Source: JAWKHR01 sp041394725 (lineage in GTDB: Bacteria > Acidobacteriota > Vicinamibacteria > Vicinamibacterales > SCN-69-37). From it: a stretch of 28,874 nt of DNA. Made by a program: the position numbers and the translations under genes. The notes under the pieces are model-generated. The model was given only the letters and a program-made list of their open reading frames with translations, had not been told where the DNA came from and ran no database searches. The stretch is from positions 1-28,874 of the forward strand of contig JAWKHR010000068.1 of NCBI GenBank assembly GCA_041394725.1, given 5' to 3'. Below, one piece after another: positions 15,746 to 22,740 of the stretch (position 1 is its first letter; the number at the start of each line of letters is the position of its first letter).

Positions 15746-17662
15746 GTGGACGATCGCCTGCTCCGGATCGAAGCCCGGCTCGACGCGCTCGAGACCATCG
15801 TCGCGCGCCTGGACGACGCGATCGCGCACGTCCTCGCGGAGGCCGAGACGACCCGCGGCGCGGCGACCCCGGCGGCCATTCAGGCGCAGGCGAGCCCGGC
15901 CGCGGCCCACACGCAGGCGTCGCTGGCCGCCGCCCACGCGCACGCGGCCCCGGCCGCCGCCCTTCTTGAAACCGTCGAGGACGCCGTCACGATGGCGCCC
16001 GGCGCCCTTCGTGCCGTGGCCCTCGCCGCCACGCCGGCCGTCGCCGCGCAGGCCGGCGCCGCGCAGGCCGCCGCCGCGCTCGAGCCAGCGCCCCCGGCCG
16101 CGGCGGTCGCGGACGGAGCCACCGCGGAGGGTGAACTGCTCCGCTGGCTCACGTTCGCCGGACGGACGCTGATGGCGTTCGGCGGCGCGTTCCTGCTGCG
16201 GGCGTTGACGGAGGCCGGGCGGCTGACGCCCGTGACCGGGATCGCGTTCGGCCTCCTCTACGCGGCCGGTTGGTACGTCGCGGCCGATCGCGCGGGCCGG
16301 CGCGGGCACCGGCTGAGCGCGGTCTTCCACGGCCTGACCGGCGCGCTCGTCGCCCTTCCGCTCGTCGTCGAGGCCGCCGCGCGCTTCCACGTGCTCGGAC
16401 CGAGGAGCGGCGCCGCGCTGCTGGCGACGATCACGCTGGTCAGCGTGGGCATCGCCGCGACGCGCGGCCTCCAGAGCCTGGCGGCGATCGGCGTGCTCGG
16501 CGCCACCTTCGTCGGTCCCACGGTCGCCTCCCTCACGGGAGGCTGGGCGTGGATGCTCGTCACCTGCACCGGGCTGGTCCTCGTGGCGTGGTGGCTGAGC
16601 GAGGCAAGGGCCTGGCCCTGGGTGAAATGGCCGCTCGTACCGGCCACGCTGTTCGTCGCGCTCGGTCTCGGATCCCGCGCGATGGCGGTTCCCCCCCTCG
16701 ACGCGCCGCCGACCGCGGTCGCCGCGCACCTCGTGTTCGTGACGATGACCGTCGGCGCCTTCGCGTACCGCGCGGTGGCGCGGAGTCGGCGCATCCAGCT
16801 GTTCGAGGTGGTGGTGGCCGCGATGGCCCTGGCGCTCGGCCTGGGCCTCGCGCTGGCCGAGGTCGATCGCATGGGCGCGGCGGGGACGCTGGCCGCGATC
16901 GGGCTCGCGAGCGCGCTCGGCAGTTCCGCCGGCTACGCGCTCGCGCTCGCCGTCGTCGGCCGGCGCGAGGGCCGCGGGCCGACGTACTACTTCCTCACGT
17001 CGGTCGCGCTCGTCCTGCTGGTGGTGGCGTGCGGCGCGCTGCTCGACGGCGCCGCGCTGGCGTCGACGTCGGCGGCCATCGCGCTCGTGCTGACCTGGCT
17101 CGGATCGACGAGGGCGCTGCCGACGCTGACCTTGCACGGCGCCGTGCTCGCCACGGCCTCGGCGGTGATCTCGGGACTGCTGGCGATGGCCGTGCGAGTC
17201 TGGACCGGTGACGGCGACGGCTGGCCGGACGTGGACGCGACCAGCGGACTCGCGTTTCTGGCGGGCGTCGCGTGCCTGGTGATCCCGAGGCCGGTACGCC
17301 AGGACCGCCCGGCGCTCCTGGCCGCCGTCGGCCGTGGCTTGATCGCCGCGCTCGTCGCCGTCGCGGCCGGCGGGCTGGTCGTGCGGGCGGTCGCCCCCCT
17401 GGTCGCGGGCACGCCACCCGCGCCGGGACCGCTGGCGACGACACGGACGGTGATCCTGTCGGTCTCGGTCCTGCTGCTGGCGCTCGCCGCCCGGTGGCCG
17501 CGGACCCGGGAACTGGGTTGGCTCGTGTATCCCGCGCTGGCCATCGGCGCGATCAAGTTCGTGGCGGAAGACGTCTGGCGGTCCAGTCCGTCGACCCTGT
17601 TTCTCGCGCTGGCGGCGTACGGCGCGGCGCTGGTCGTCGGGCCGAGACTCGCACGGCGGTGA
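15746..17662 (+). CDS. DUF2339-like polytopic membrane protein
   Basis: This 638-residue protein starts at GTG with a short coiled-coil (MDDRLLRIEARLDALETIVARLDDAIAHVLAE, 1-32). Then comes an Ala-rich, low-complexity linker with QAQA/HTQA/HAHA stretches (about 38-118). From about 130 on it is almost wholly transmembrane, with roughly 14-18 helices. It has DUF2339-like features: a helix with GGAFLLRALTEAGRLTPVTGIAFGLLYAAGWYVAADR, then HGLTGALVALPLVVEAAARF and ALAAIGVLGATFVGPTVASLTGG. The family is large, widespread and of unknown function. It follows the NrfD gene by 39 bp in the same direction, so it is probably co-transcribed with the respiratory module, but a joint role is not proven. Confidence 0.8.
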   Translation: MDDRLLRIEARLDALETIVARLDDAIAHVLAEAETTRGAATPAAIQAQASPAAAHTQASLAAAHAHAAPAAALLETVEDAVTMAPGALRAVALAATPAVAAQAGAAQAAAALEPAPPAAAVADGATAEGELLRWLTFAGRTLMAFGGAFLLRALTEAGRLTPVTGIAFGLLYAAGWYVAADRAGRRGHRLSAVFHGLTGALVALPLVVEAAARFHVLGPRSGAALLATITLVSVGIAATRGLQSLAAIGVLGATFVGPTVASLTGGWAWMLVTCTGLVLVAWWLSEARAWPWVKWPLVPATLFVALGLGSRAMAVPPLDAPPTAVAAHLVFVTMTVGAFAYRAVARSRRIQLFEVVVAAMALALGLGLALAEVDRMGAAGTLAAIGLASALGSSAGYALALAVVGRREGRGPTYYFLTSVALVLLVVACGALLDGAALASTSAAIALVLTWLGSTRALPTLTLHGAVLATASAVISGLLAMAVRVWTGDGDGWPDVDATSGLAFLAGVACLVIPRPVRQDRPALLAAVGRGLIAALVAVAAGGLVVRAVAPLVAGTPPAPGPLATTRTVILSVSVLLLALAARWPRTRELGWLVYPALAIGAIKFVAEDVWRSSPSTLFLALAAYGAALVVGPRLARR

Positions 17663-17705
17663 GGAGGCCGGCCGCGGCGCGGCGGTGCGCCCCCCAGGCC
17701 GACGG

Positions 17706-17739
17706 AAAAAAGGGGCGGCTGCCTTCCGGCAGCCGCCCC
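17706..17739 (-). terminator. Intrinsic terminator of the PEP-CTERM gene
   Basis: Read on the minus strand, a perfect 12-bp stem GGGGCGGCTGCC / GGCAGCCGCCCC with a 4-base loop is followed at once by six T residues. It lies 34 bp past the TGA of the PEP-CTERM gene. On the plus strand it lacks a T tract, but could still protect the 3' end of the convergent DUF2339-like transcript. Confidence 0.9.
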
Positions 17740-17773
17740 GCTACGTCCGTCAGGACGAACGCGTGTCGTGACG

Positions 17774-18586
17774 TCAGTGCTTCCTGCGGATCACCCGACG
17801 ACGTCCGGCCACGAGCAGGCCCGACCCGAGCAGCAGCAGGGTCGTCGGCTCCGGCACCGGCGTTTCCTCGGTGCCGGGCTCGGTGAACCCGGTGGCGATC
17901 ACGGTCCAGTCACCGAAGTGACCACCGGACGTGTTGCCGTTGGTCTGAAGCGCGAAGTAGCCCTGGGCACCAAAGTACGCCGGGTCGTAACTCTGGTGAT
18001 TGAAGCAGCCTTCCGAGTACGACGCCGCGAACCCGAATGCGAGACCGCTCGCCGTCGACACGCCCGGATCCTCACAGATGATTCCGCCGATACCGGTCGT
18101 CACGCCGGGTCCACCCGCGAAGCCCAGGATCGGATCCCAGAAGGGATCACCGGCGTAGTCGCCGACGGCGATGTTGCCGCCCGCGGCGAAGTACGACTGG
18201 AGGGCCGTCCCGGCCCCGGCGCCCGTCAGCGTCGGAGCGGGATCCGAACAGCAGCCGCTCGGCGAGTCGATGTAGATGCCCGCGTAGCCGCTGAGGTCGG
18301 ACGACGAGGTGATCGACGAAGCCGCCGCGAAGTCGATCGAGACGTTGCCGTTCGTGTAGTTGGTGCTGCTCGCGCCCCAGTCGGAGAGGAACAGCACCTT
18401 GTTGCCCGGCGTGCCCGTGTAGTTCCCGATCTGATCCATGACGGGGTTGATGAAATCCGCATCCCCGTGGAACGAGATGACGTCGCTGCCTATCAGGAAG
18501 ATCGTGGCCGCGTTCGCCTTCGCGCCCCACGCCAGTGCGGCCACGGCCATCGCGGCCGTCGCCAGGTACTTCCGCCAGGTGTTCAT
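17774..18586 (-). CDS. PEP-CTERM sorting-domain exported protein
   Basis: This 270-residue protein has an N-terminal signal peptide (MNTWRKYLATAAMAVAALAWGAKANA, cleavage near 26/27). The C-terminal tripartite tail is VPEPTTL (244-250), a hydrophobic helix LLLGSGLLVAG, and the basic end RRRVIRRKH. This is the recognition signal for exosortase-type sorting enzymes. The mature part is rich in Gly, Ser, Asn and Asp with few charges, as is usual for PEP-CTERM substrates. It contains an N-terminal strand-rich segment (ATIFLIGSDVISFHGDADFINPVM), FAAGGNIAVGDYAGDPFWDP, and Cys112-Cys113, Cys171 and Cys194. The ATG at 18586 sits 8 bases after GGGAGGG; the GTG three codons upstream would overlap that Shine-Dalgarno. 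No exosortase is visible in the window. Its role is probably in the matrix or envelope. Confidence 0.93.
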   Translation of the reverse strand: MNTWRKYLATAAMAVAALAWGAKANAATIFLIGSDVISFHGDADFINPVMDQIGNYTGTPGNKVLFLSDWGASSTNYTNGNVSIDFAAASSITSSSDLSGYAGIYIDSPSGCCSDPAPTLTGAGAGTALQSYFAAGGNIAVGDYAGDPFWDPILGFAGGPGVTTGIGGIICEDPGVSTASGLAFGFAASYSEGCFNHQSYDPAYFGAQGYFALQTNGNTSGGHFGDWTVIATGFTEPGTEETPVPEPTTLLLLGSGLLVAGRRRVIRRKH

Positions 18587-18602
18587 GTTGATCACCCTCC
18601 CG

Positions 18603-18673
18603 AGAGTCGCTACGAAACCAAGGAGCCCGTTCGGCCGGATTGCCTTGACGGGCTACCCAAAGACGCCGAAGGT
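18603..18673 (-). promoter_or_regulatory. Structured 5' leader of the PEP-CTERM gene (candidate)
   Basis: Between the predicted sigma-54 start and the RBS the minus-strand leader holds two complementary pairs that cross each other. GCCCGT (plus 18648-18653) pairs with ACGGGC (18625-18630), and CAAGG (18643-18647) pairs with CCTTG (18619-18623). They can form either two mutually exclusive hairpins or, with loop strain, a pseudoknot. It does not match c-di-GMP-I, cobalamin, glutamine or fluoride riboswitch patterns I know. Confidence 0.35.
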
Positions 18674-18684
18674 TTTACAGTTTC

Positions 18685-18699
18685 GCAATTGGTGTACCA
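18685..18699 (-). promoter_or_regulatory. Sigma-54 promoter of the PEP-CTERM gene
   Basis: The minus strand reads TGGTACACCAATTGC, which matches TGGCAC-N5-TTGC at all but one base, with exactly 10 bases between the -24 GG and the -12 GC. Transcription would start near 18673, giving a leader of about 87 bases. RpoN with the PrsK/PrsR two-component system is known to control PEP-CTERM genes in other bacteria. Confidence 0.65.
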
Positions 18700-18783
18700 C
18701 GGGCGATTCCGGACATTTGGGCGCAGAAAGGCCGGGAGGCTCCTGGGAAGTCGCCTTCGCACAGGTCTTTTGTCCGCGATCCA

Positions 18784-18809
18784 GGCCCGCGCTCGACTTG
18801 CCGCGGGCC
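18784..18809 (-). terminator. GC-rich hairpin downstream of the metallo-hydrolase gene
   Basis: GGCCCGCG and CGCGGGCC form a perfect 8-bp stem with a 10-base loop, about 28 bp past the TAG of the metallo-hydrolase gene. No T tract follows directly, so it may protect the 3' end or pause polymerase rather than terminate alone. Confidence 0.4.
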
Positions 18810-18836
18810 CGGCCTGACGGAGGATTCTGCGCGGGG

Positions 18837-19604
18837 CTACCGCCCGTACCAGTCGCGCAGCCGGACGTCGATGCCCGTGCCCTCGAGGGCCCTGGCGAAC
18901 GCGTTCACGTCCTGTCCGCGGTAGTGGTACGGGTAGACGATGGCCGGATGGAAGGCCTTCGCGCAGTCGGCGGCCTCGGCTGGCGTCATCGTGTAGGGCA
19001 GGTTCATCGGGAGGAAGGCCACGTCGATGTCCCGCAGGGCCTTCATCTCCGGCGTGCACTCGGTGTCGCCGGCGATGTAGATCCGCTTCCCGCCGAGCGT
19101 GAGCACGTAGCCGTTGCCGCGGCCCTTGTCGTGGAACAACTGGCCCGCCGACGGGCCGCGCGTGAGGTTGTACATCGGCACGGCCTCGATCCGGACGCCG
19201 GCCACGGTCTTCGTCTCGCCGTTGGCGATGACGGTCGCGCCGGGCAGCCGATCGGCGGCCGCCGCGGGGGCGACCACCGACGTGGATGGCGTGCCGAGCT
19301 TCTGCACGGACGCCGGGTCCAGGTGATCGCCATGGATGTCGGTGACGAGGATGAGTGTCGGGGCGTGCAGGCCGTCGAAGTTCGCCTGGGCGACGGGATC
19401 CACGTCGATGATCGCCTGGCCGAAGGCGATCTGGAGCGACGCGTGGTTGACGGGCAGGATCGTGATTCGCCCGCCGTCGGCGGGGATCTGATCCGGCGCG
19501 GGCCGTTGCGCCGTCGCCGCTCCCATCGTCATCGCTGCCATCGTCGCCGATGCCGACGCCATCGCGGCCGCACAGACGACGCCGAGCACTGTCCGCAGAA
19601 CCAT
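18837..19604 (-). CDS. Exported UlaG-like MBL-fold metallo-hydrolase
   Basis: The ATG at 19604-19602 is preceded by AGGAGG five bases away, giving 255 residues. A signal-type N-terminus (MVLRTVLGVVCAAAMASASATMAAMTMGAATAQ) precedes a compact metallo-beta-lactamase fold of the UlaG/COG2220 kind. The metal motif is TDIHGDHLD (D89, H91, D93, H94), with Asp in place of the first His of HxHxDH, as seen in many exported members of this family. Further ligand regions are NHASL (H54), GDT (D180) and YPYHY (H227). The substrate is unknown; UlaG itself is an L-ascorbate-6-phosphate lactonase, but export makes that role unlikely. It lies between the amidohydrolase and PEP-CTERM genes on the same strand, with room for its own promoter. 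Confidence 0.9.
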   Translation of the reverse strand: MVLRTVLGVVCAAAMASASATMAAMTMGAATAQRPAPDQIPADGGRITILPVNHASLQIAFGQAIIDVDPVAQANFDGLHAPTLILVTDIHGDHLDPASVQKLGTPSTSVVAPAAAADRLPGATVIANGETKTVAGVRIEAVPMYNLTRGPSAGQLFHDKGRGNGYVLTLGGKRIYIAGDTECTPEMKALRDIDVAFLPMNLPYTMTPAEAADCAKAFHPAIVYPYHYRGQDVNAFARALEGTGIDVRLRDWYGR

Positions 19605-19652
19605 CGAACCTCCTCGCTCTCGCGCAGAGCCCCAGATCCTACCGGGGCCTCC

Positions 19653-19725
19653 GGTCCCTTTCGGGACTTTCGGGACTTCGGCCCCTCGGGACCTTCGGAA
19701 CCTTGGCCCCTGGGCCCCCGGGCTC
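19653..19725 (-). repeat. Low-complexity intergenic repeat, GAAAGTCCC-type units
   Basis: Read on the minus strand, the gap between the amidohydrolase and metallo-hydrolase genes contains degenerate 8-10 bp units such as CCGAAGGTCCC, CCGAAGTCCC and GAAAGTCCC. Two adjoining copies are nearly identical. It can also form short GGGCCC-type stems. No gene is present. Confidence 0.6.
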
Positions 19726-19740
19726 ATTCAGGCCTCTCGA

Positions 19741-21000
19741 CTACCGTCCCCCCATGGCTGGCATGTTCGGGATGATCCGCTCGGCGTTGGCGTAATAGAG
19801 CTTCTTCAGCACGTCGTCGGGCAGGCCCATGCCGTACATCTTCCAGAACGCGTGGTAGTCGCGGTAGTAGTCGAAATAGTCGTCGGTCGTCTCGAACACG
19901 CGCCAGTAGTAGGGGTACTCGGACGGCTGGAACGAGTCCTTGCCGAACAGCACGCGGTCCTGGTACTTGACCATGAAGTCGTGCGCGGTGCGCGGCTGGC
20001 GGCCGAGGTCGTAGAGCACGGCGCCGGCCTCGAGCAGGACGTTCGGGAACTCGTCGAGGAGCCTGGCCGCCCGGCCGAGGTCGTTGGCGTGCCAGCCGAA
20101 GTGCGCGGCGATGAAGGTCGTCTTGGGATGCCGGCGGAACAGGGTGTTCCGCTCGGTCATCAACTCCTCGAAGGTCACGTGGTCCGGCCCGTAGTTGCGC
20201 CGATCCGCGAAGAGCGAGAGCTCGAGCCAGCGCTCGTTGTGCATGTCGAGCGGCTGGAAGAACTCCTGGGGCTCGGCCGTGTGGATGAACGCCGGGATGC
20301 CGAGCCGGGCGCAGGCCTCCCAGACGGGATCGAGGGCCGGGTCGTCCACGCGCAGCCGCGAGCCGTCGGGCTTGCGGATGGTCAGGCCGAAGCTCTTGCT
20401 CACCTCGCCGACGCCGACGGCGCCGGCCTTCACGTCGGCCTCGAGTTGCGCGACCGCACGCTCGGCCCAGCCGGGTCCGACGTCCCGGAAGTTGATGCCG
20501 GTGAACATCCGGATGCGATCCCGATACGGGCTGTTGCGGACGAGGTCGAGCGTCTGCACGAGGCGGTCACCGGACGTGTTGTCGGCGCTGATGAACACGC
20601 CGACGCCGATCGCATCCAGTTCCTTGACGAAGGCGTCGAGGCTCTCGCGGCTGTTCAGGTTGCCGGCCGCGTGGCCGTGGACGTCGACAGCCGGATATTT
20701 GGCGCGTGGCACCAGGTGCTCTGGCGTGACGAGCGTCGATTTCGGCCGGTAGTCGACGATGCTGGGCGGCGGGAACTCCGGCGCCTGACAGCGACCGGGG
20801 CGCACCTCGGTCATGCCGGCAGGGCATTCCTCGCCCGGCTGGATCTGGACGCCGCCACCCCGCCCGCCTCGGCCCTGCCCCTGTCCGCGCCCCTGCCCCT
20901 GGAATTCCTGGGCGATGAGGGTCGGCACGGGCGTGAAGGTGAGAACGGCGCTCGCGGCGAGTCCGACGATGCCGAGCAGAACGACGGTGCGACGGGTCAT
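19741..21000 (-). CDS. Exported amidohydrolase (Amidohydrolase_2 family)
   Basis: This 419-residue protein has a signal peptide (MTRRTVVLLGIVGLAASAVLTFTPVPTLIAQ), a Gly/Arg/Gln-rich linker (about 33-50, QGQGRGQGQGRGGRGGG) and a short Cys-containing segment (C59, C71). The TIM-barrel metal-dependent hydrolase follows. Metal-site residues visible are D106-V-H108-G-H110, a His in PAFIHTAEP, another in AAHFGWHAND and a late Asp in LFGKDSF, the usual Amidohydrolase_2 set. GGAGG stands about five bases before the ATG. Related enzymes hydrolyse or decarboxylate small aromatic or lactone substrates; the substrate here is unknown. Export with an RG-rich linker is typical of acidobacterial versions. 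The gene is separated from the upstream glutamine synthetase by the palindromic element. Confidence 0.92.
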   Translation of the reverse strand: MTRRTVVLLGIVGLAASAVLTFTPVPTLIAQEFQGQGRGQGQGRGGRGGGVQIQPGEECPAGMTEVRPGRCQAPEFPPPSIVDYRPKSTLVTPEHLVPRAKYPAVDVHGHAAGNLNSRESLDAFVKELDAIGVGVFISADNTSGDRLVQTLDLVRNSPYRDRIRMFTGINFRDVGPGWAERAVAQLEADVKAGAVGVGEVSKSFGLTIRKPDGSRLRVDDPALDPVWEACARLGIPAFIHTAEPQEFFQPLDMHNERWLELSLFADRRNYGPDHVTFEELMTERNTLFRRHPKTTFIAAHFGWHANDLGRAARLLDEFPNVLLEAGAVLYDLGRQPRTAHDFMVKYQDRVLFGKDSFQPSEYPYYWRVFETTDDYFDYYRDYHAFWKMYGMGLPDDVLKKLYYANAERIIPNMPAMGGR

Positions 21001-21075
21001 GAATCCTCCGGAAGAACGGCCAATCGACAGGAGACGATGGCGACGATCTTACCGCCGAAACGACATCGCCGCTGG

Positions 21076-21182
21076 AAACGACACCGGGAGTCGTTAGCCC
21101 CATACCTTGGGCCGTACGTAGAACAGCCGGCACATGTAGTACCGGCTGTCCACTATTTGAGAAAAGACTCCCGGTGTCGTTT
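21076..21182. repeat. 107-bp nested palindromic element (REP/MITE-like)
   Basis: Perfect 17-bp outer arms AAACGACACCGGGAGTC (21076-21092) and its complement (21166-21182) enclose an inner 8-bp inverted repeat, ACAGCCGG (21123-21130) with CCGGCTGT (21142-21149). Each outer arm is itself a near palindrome (AACGAC-N7-GTCGTT at 21077-21095). A second GAAACGACATCG-like copy lies just outside near 21056. No transposase or clear target duplication is visible. Confidence 0.75.
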
Positions 21183-21190
21183 TCGGGAGT
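21162..21190 (-). terminator. Probable intrinsic terminator of glnA
   Basis: On the minus strand ACTCCCG and CGGGAGT form a 7-bp stem with a 10-base loop, then C and four T residues. It starts 16 bp past the TGA of the glutamine synthetase gene and uses one arm of the palindromic element. Confidence 0.55.
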
Positions 21191-21205
21191 GTCGCTCGTG
21201 TCTGC

Positions 21206-22645
21206 TCAGAAGAGGCTCCACAGGTACTGGTTGGTCACTTCGTGGTGGAACTGGACTTCGGCGGCCTTGATGATCGCGCCGAGGGCCTTCGGGCAGCGGT
21301 CCGCCGACGCCAGCTTGAGGTCGGCGTAGCGCTGGTGCACCTCCGGACCGAGCAGGTCCGCGGCGAATTTGCTGCCCTTGAACAGCCGGATCGCGTCGTG
21401 GATGTTGTCGGGCAGGAACTTCGTGCGGGTCCGGCGGGTCTCGGCGTCCTCGTCGCCGAGTGGTCCCTCGAGCCCGGTCCGCAGCAGGACGTAGAGCGCG
21501 AGGTACGGATTCGCGTCCGGCGCGATCGACCGCACCTCGACCCGCGCCGAGTGCTGGTTGCCGATCGGAATCCGGACCATGGCGCCGCGGTTCACCGCCG
21601 ACGCCTTGATCTGGTTCGGCGCCTCGAAATGCGGGTCCAGCCGCCGATACGCGTTCACGCTCGGGTTGAGCACCAGGCAGATCTCCTGCCCGCTGGCCAG
21701 AATGCGGTCGATGAAGTTCCAGCCCGGCTTCGAGAGGCGGTCCTGCCCCTTCGGGTCGAAGAACACGTTCTTGCCCTGCCGCGAGATCGACAGGTTGGTG
21801 TGCATGCCGTTGCCATTGACGCCCGTGACCGGCTTGGGCAGGAAGCTGGCCGTCATGTCGTAGAGCGCCGCCACCTGCCGGCACGCCAGCTTGTAGAGCA
21901 GCACCTGATCGGCCGCGATGTTGACCTCGCTGTACGAGTAGTTCATCTCGAACTGCGACGGCGCCACCTCGGGGTGGTCTTTCTCGTTCGCGAAGCCCAT
22001 CGCGCGCTGGACCTCGGCCGCCGTATCGATGAACTTCCGCAGCGCATCACCCGGCAGCGAGTGGTAGTAGCCGCCGGTGCTGATGAACTCGAACTGTCGC
22101 GTCTCGTGATACCGCCGCTCGGCGTCGCGCCCCTTGAACAGGAACCCCTCGATCTCGTTCGCGGCGTTGAAGACCGTCCCGTCCTTCTTGAACCGCTCCT
22201 CGGTCCACGCCTTCAGCCGCGACCGCAGGTCCGCGACGTACGGCGTCCCGTCCTTCTCACGCACCTCCGCGAACACCAGCACCTTGCCCGACCCGAACAC
22301 GTCCGACGGCAGGTGATAGAACGCGGGCCAGTCGATCGTCAGCCGCAGGTCCGACTCCGACTGCTGCGAGAACCCGCGGATCGACGACCCGTCGAACGTG
22401 AGGTTGTCGGCCGACTTGAGCAGGAACTTCTTGTCGTAGTCGAGCATGTGCAGCCGGCCCTCGAGGTCGGCAAAACACACCGTCACCGCCTTGATGCGCT
22501 TTTCGTCGGTGAGATACTTGACGTGCTTCTCCTGGAGCTTGTGCGCCGGCGTCCGCTTGAGGCGGGCCGCCTTGGTCGCCAGGTTCATCTCTTCAAGCTG
22601 GTCGTACGGAATTTCGAGGAAGTCGCGAAGGGCGTCGGAGGCCAT
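21206..22645 (-). CDS. glnA: Divergent type I glutamine synthetase
   Basis: This 479-residue protein has the GS I order. A beta-grasp domain holds F84-DGSSI. The catalytic domain has HPEVAPSQFEMNY (224-236), VNGNGMHTNLS (276-285), NPSVNAYRRL (327-336), NRGAMVRIP (352-360) and EVRSIAPDANPYL (370-382), so ATP/glutamate-site framework residues are largely kept. Two features are unusual: canonical NGSGMHxH has Asn in place of the second His, and the region after GLEGP (about 391-420) lacks the NLYDLP adenylylation motif and has no Tyr there. It should make glutamine from glutamate and ammonia, but may serve another gamma-glutamyl ligation. AAGGAG lies 11 bases before the ATG at 22645; GTG four codons upstream is an alternative. 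The gene is divergent from the GNAT gene, separated by a short AT-rich stretch. Confidence 0.9.
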   Translation of the reverse strand: MASDALRDFLEIPYDQLEEMNLATKAARLKRTPAHKLQEKHVKYLTDEKRIKAVTVCFADLEGRLHMLDYDKKFLLKSADNLTFDGSSIRGFSQQSESDLRLTIDWPAFYHLPSDVFGSGKVLVFAEVREKDGTPYVADLRSRLKAWTEERFKKDGTVFNAANEIEGFLFKGRDAERRYHETRQFEFISTGGYYHSLPGDALRKFIDTAAEVQRAMGFANEKDHPEVAPSQFEMNYSYSEVNIAADQVLLYKLACRQVAALYDMTASFLPKPVTGVNGNGMHTNLSISRQGKNVFFDPKGQDRLSKPGWNFIDRILASGQEICLVLNPSVNAYRRLDPHFEAPNQIKASAVNRGAMVRIPIGNQHSARVEVRSIAPDANPYLALYVLLRTGLEGPLGDEDAETRRTRTKFLPDNIHDAIRLFKGSKFAADLLGPEVHQRYADLKLASADRCPKALGAIIKAAEVQFHHEVTNQYLWSLF

Positions 22646-22740
22646 GGCAGGTTCCACTCCTTGGAACAAAGATGGACGAATTTAGCATAAAACCATGACC
22701 GACAAAGCTAATTTTGGCTCAAACAGAGATAACGAAGATT
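22646..22740 (-). promoter_or_regulatory. AT-rich promoter region of glnA, overlapping the annotated GNAT start
   Basis: About 70 bp (22668-22740) are markedly AT-richer than the surroundings. On the minus strand TATGCT with upstream TTAGCT at a 16-bp distance is a weak sigma-70-type candidate. The segment also overlaps the first codons of the divergent acetyltransferase ORF, which casts doubt on that ORF's start. Confidence 0.4.

Noticed and set aside
14516..17137. Minus-strand ORF of 873 codons opposite the NrfD and DUF2339 genes
   Set aside because: It is charged and low-complexity, with no conserved pattern; the plus strand carries clear membrane proteins.
18603..18673. Known c-di-GMP-I riboswitch in the PEP-CTERM leader
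   Set aside because: It lacks the GGACGCAAAGCC core and tetraloop-receptor elements; only a generic AAGGCAA similarity is present.
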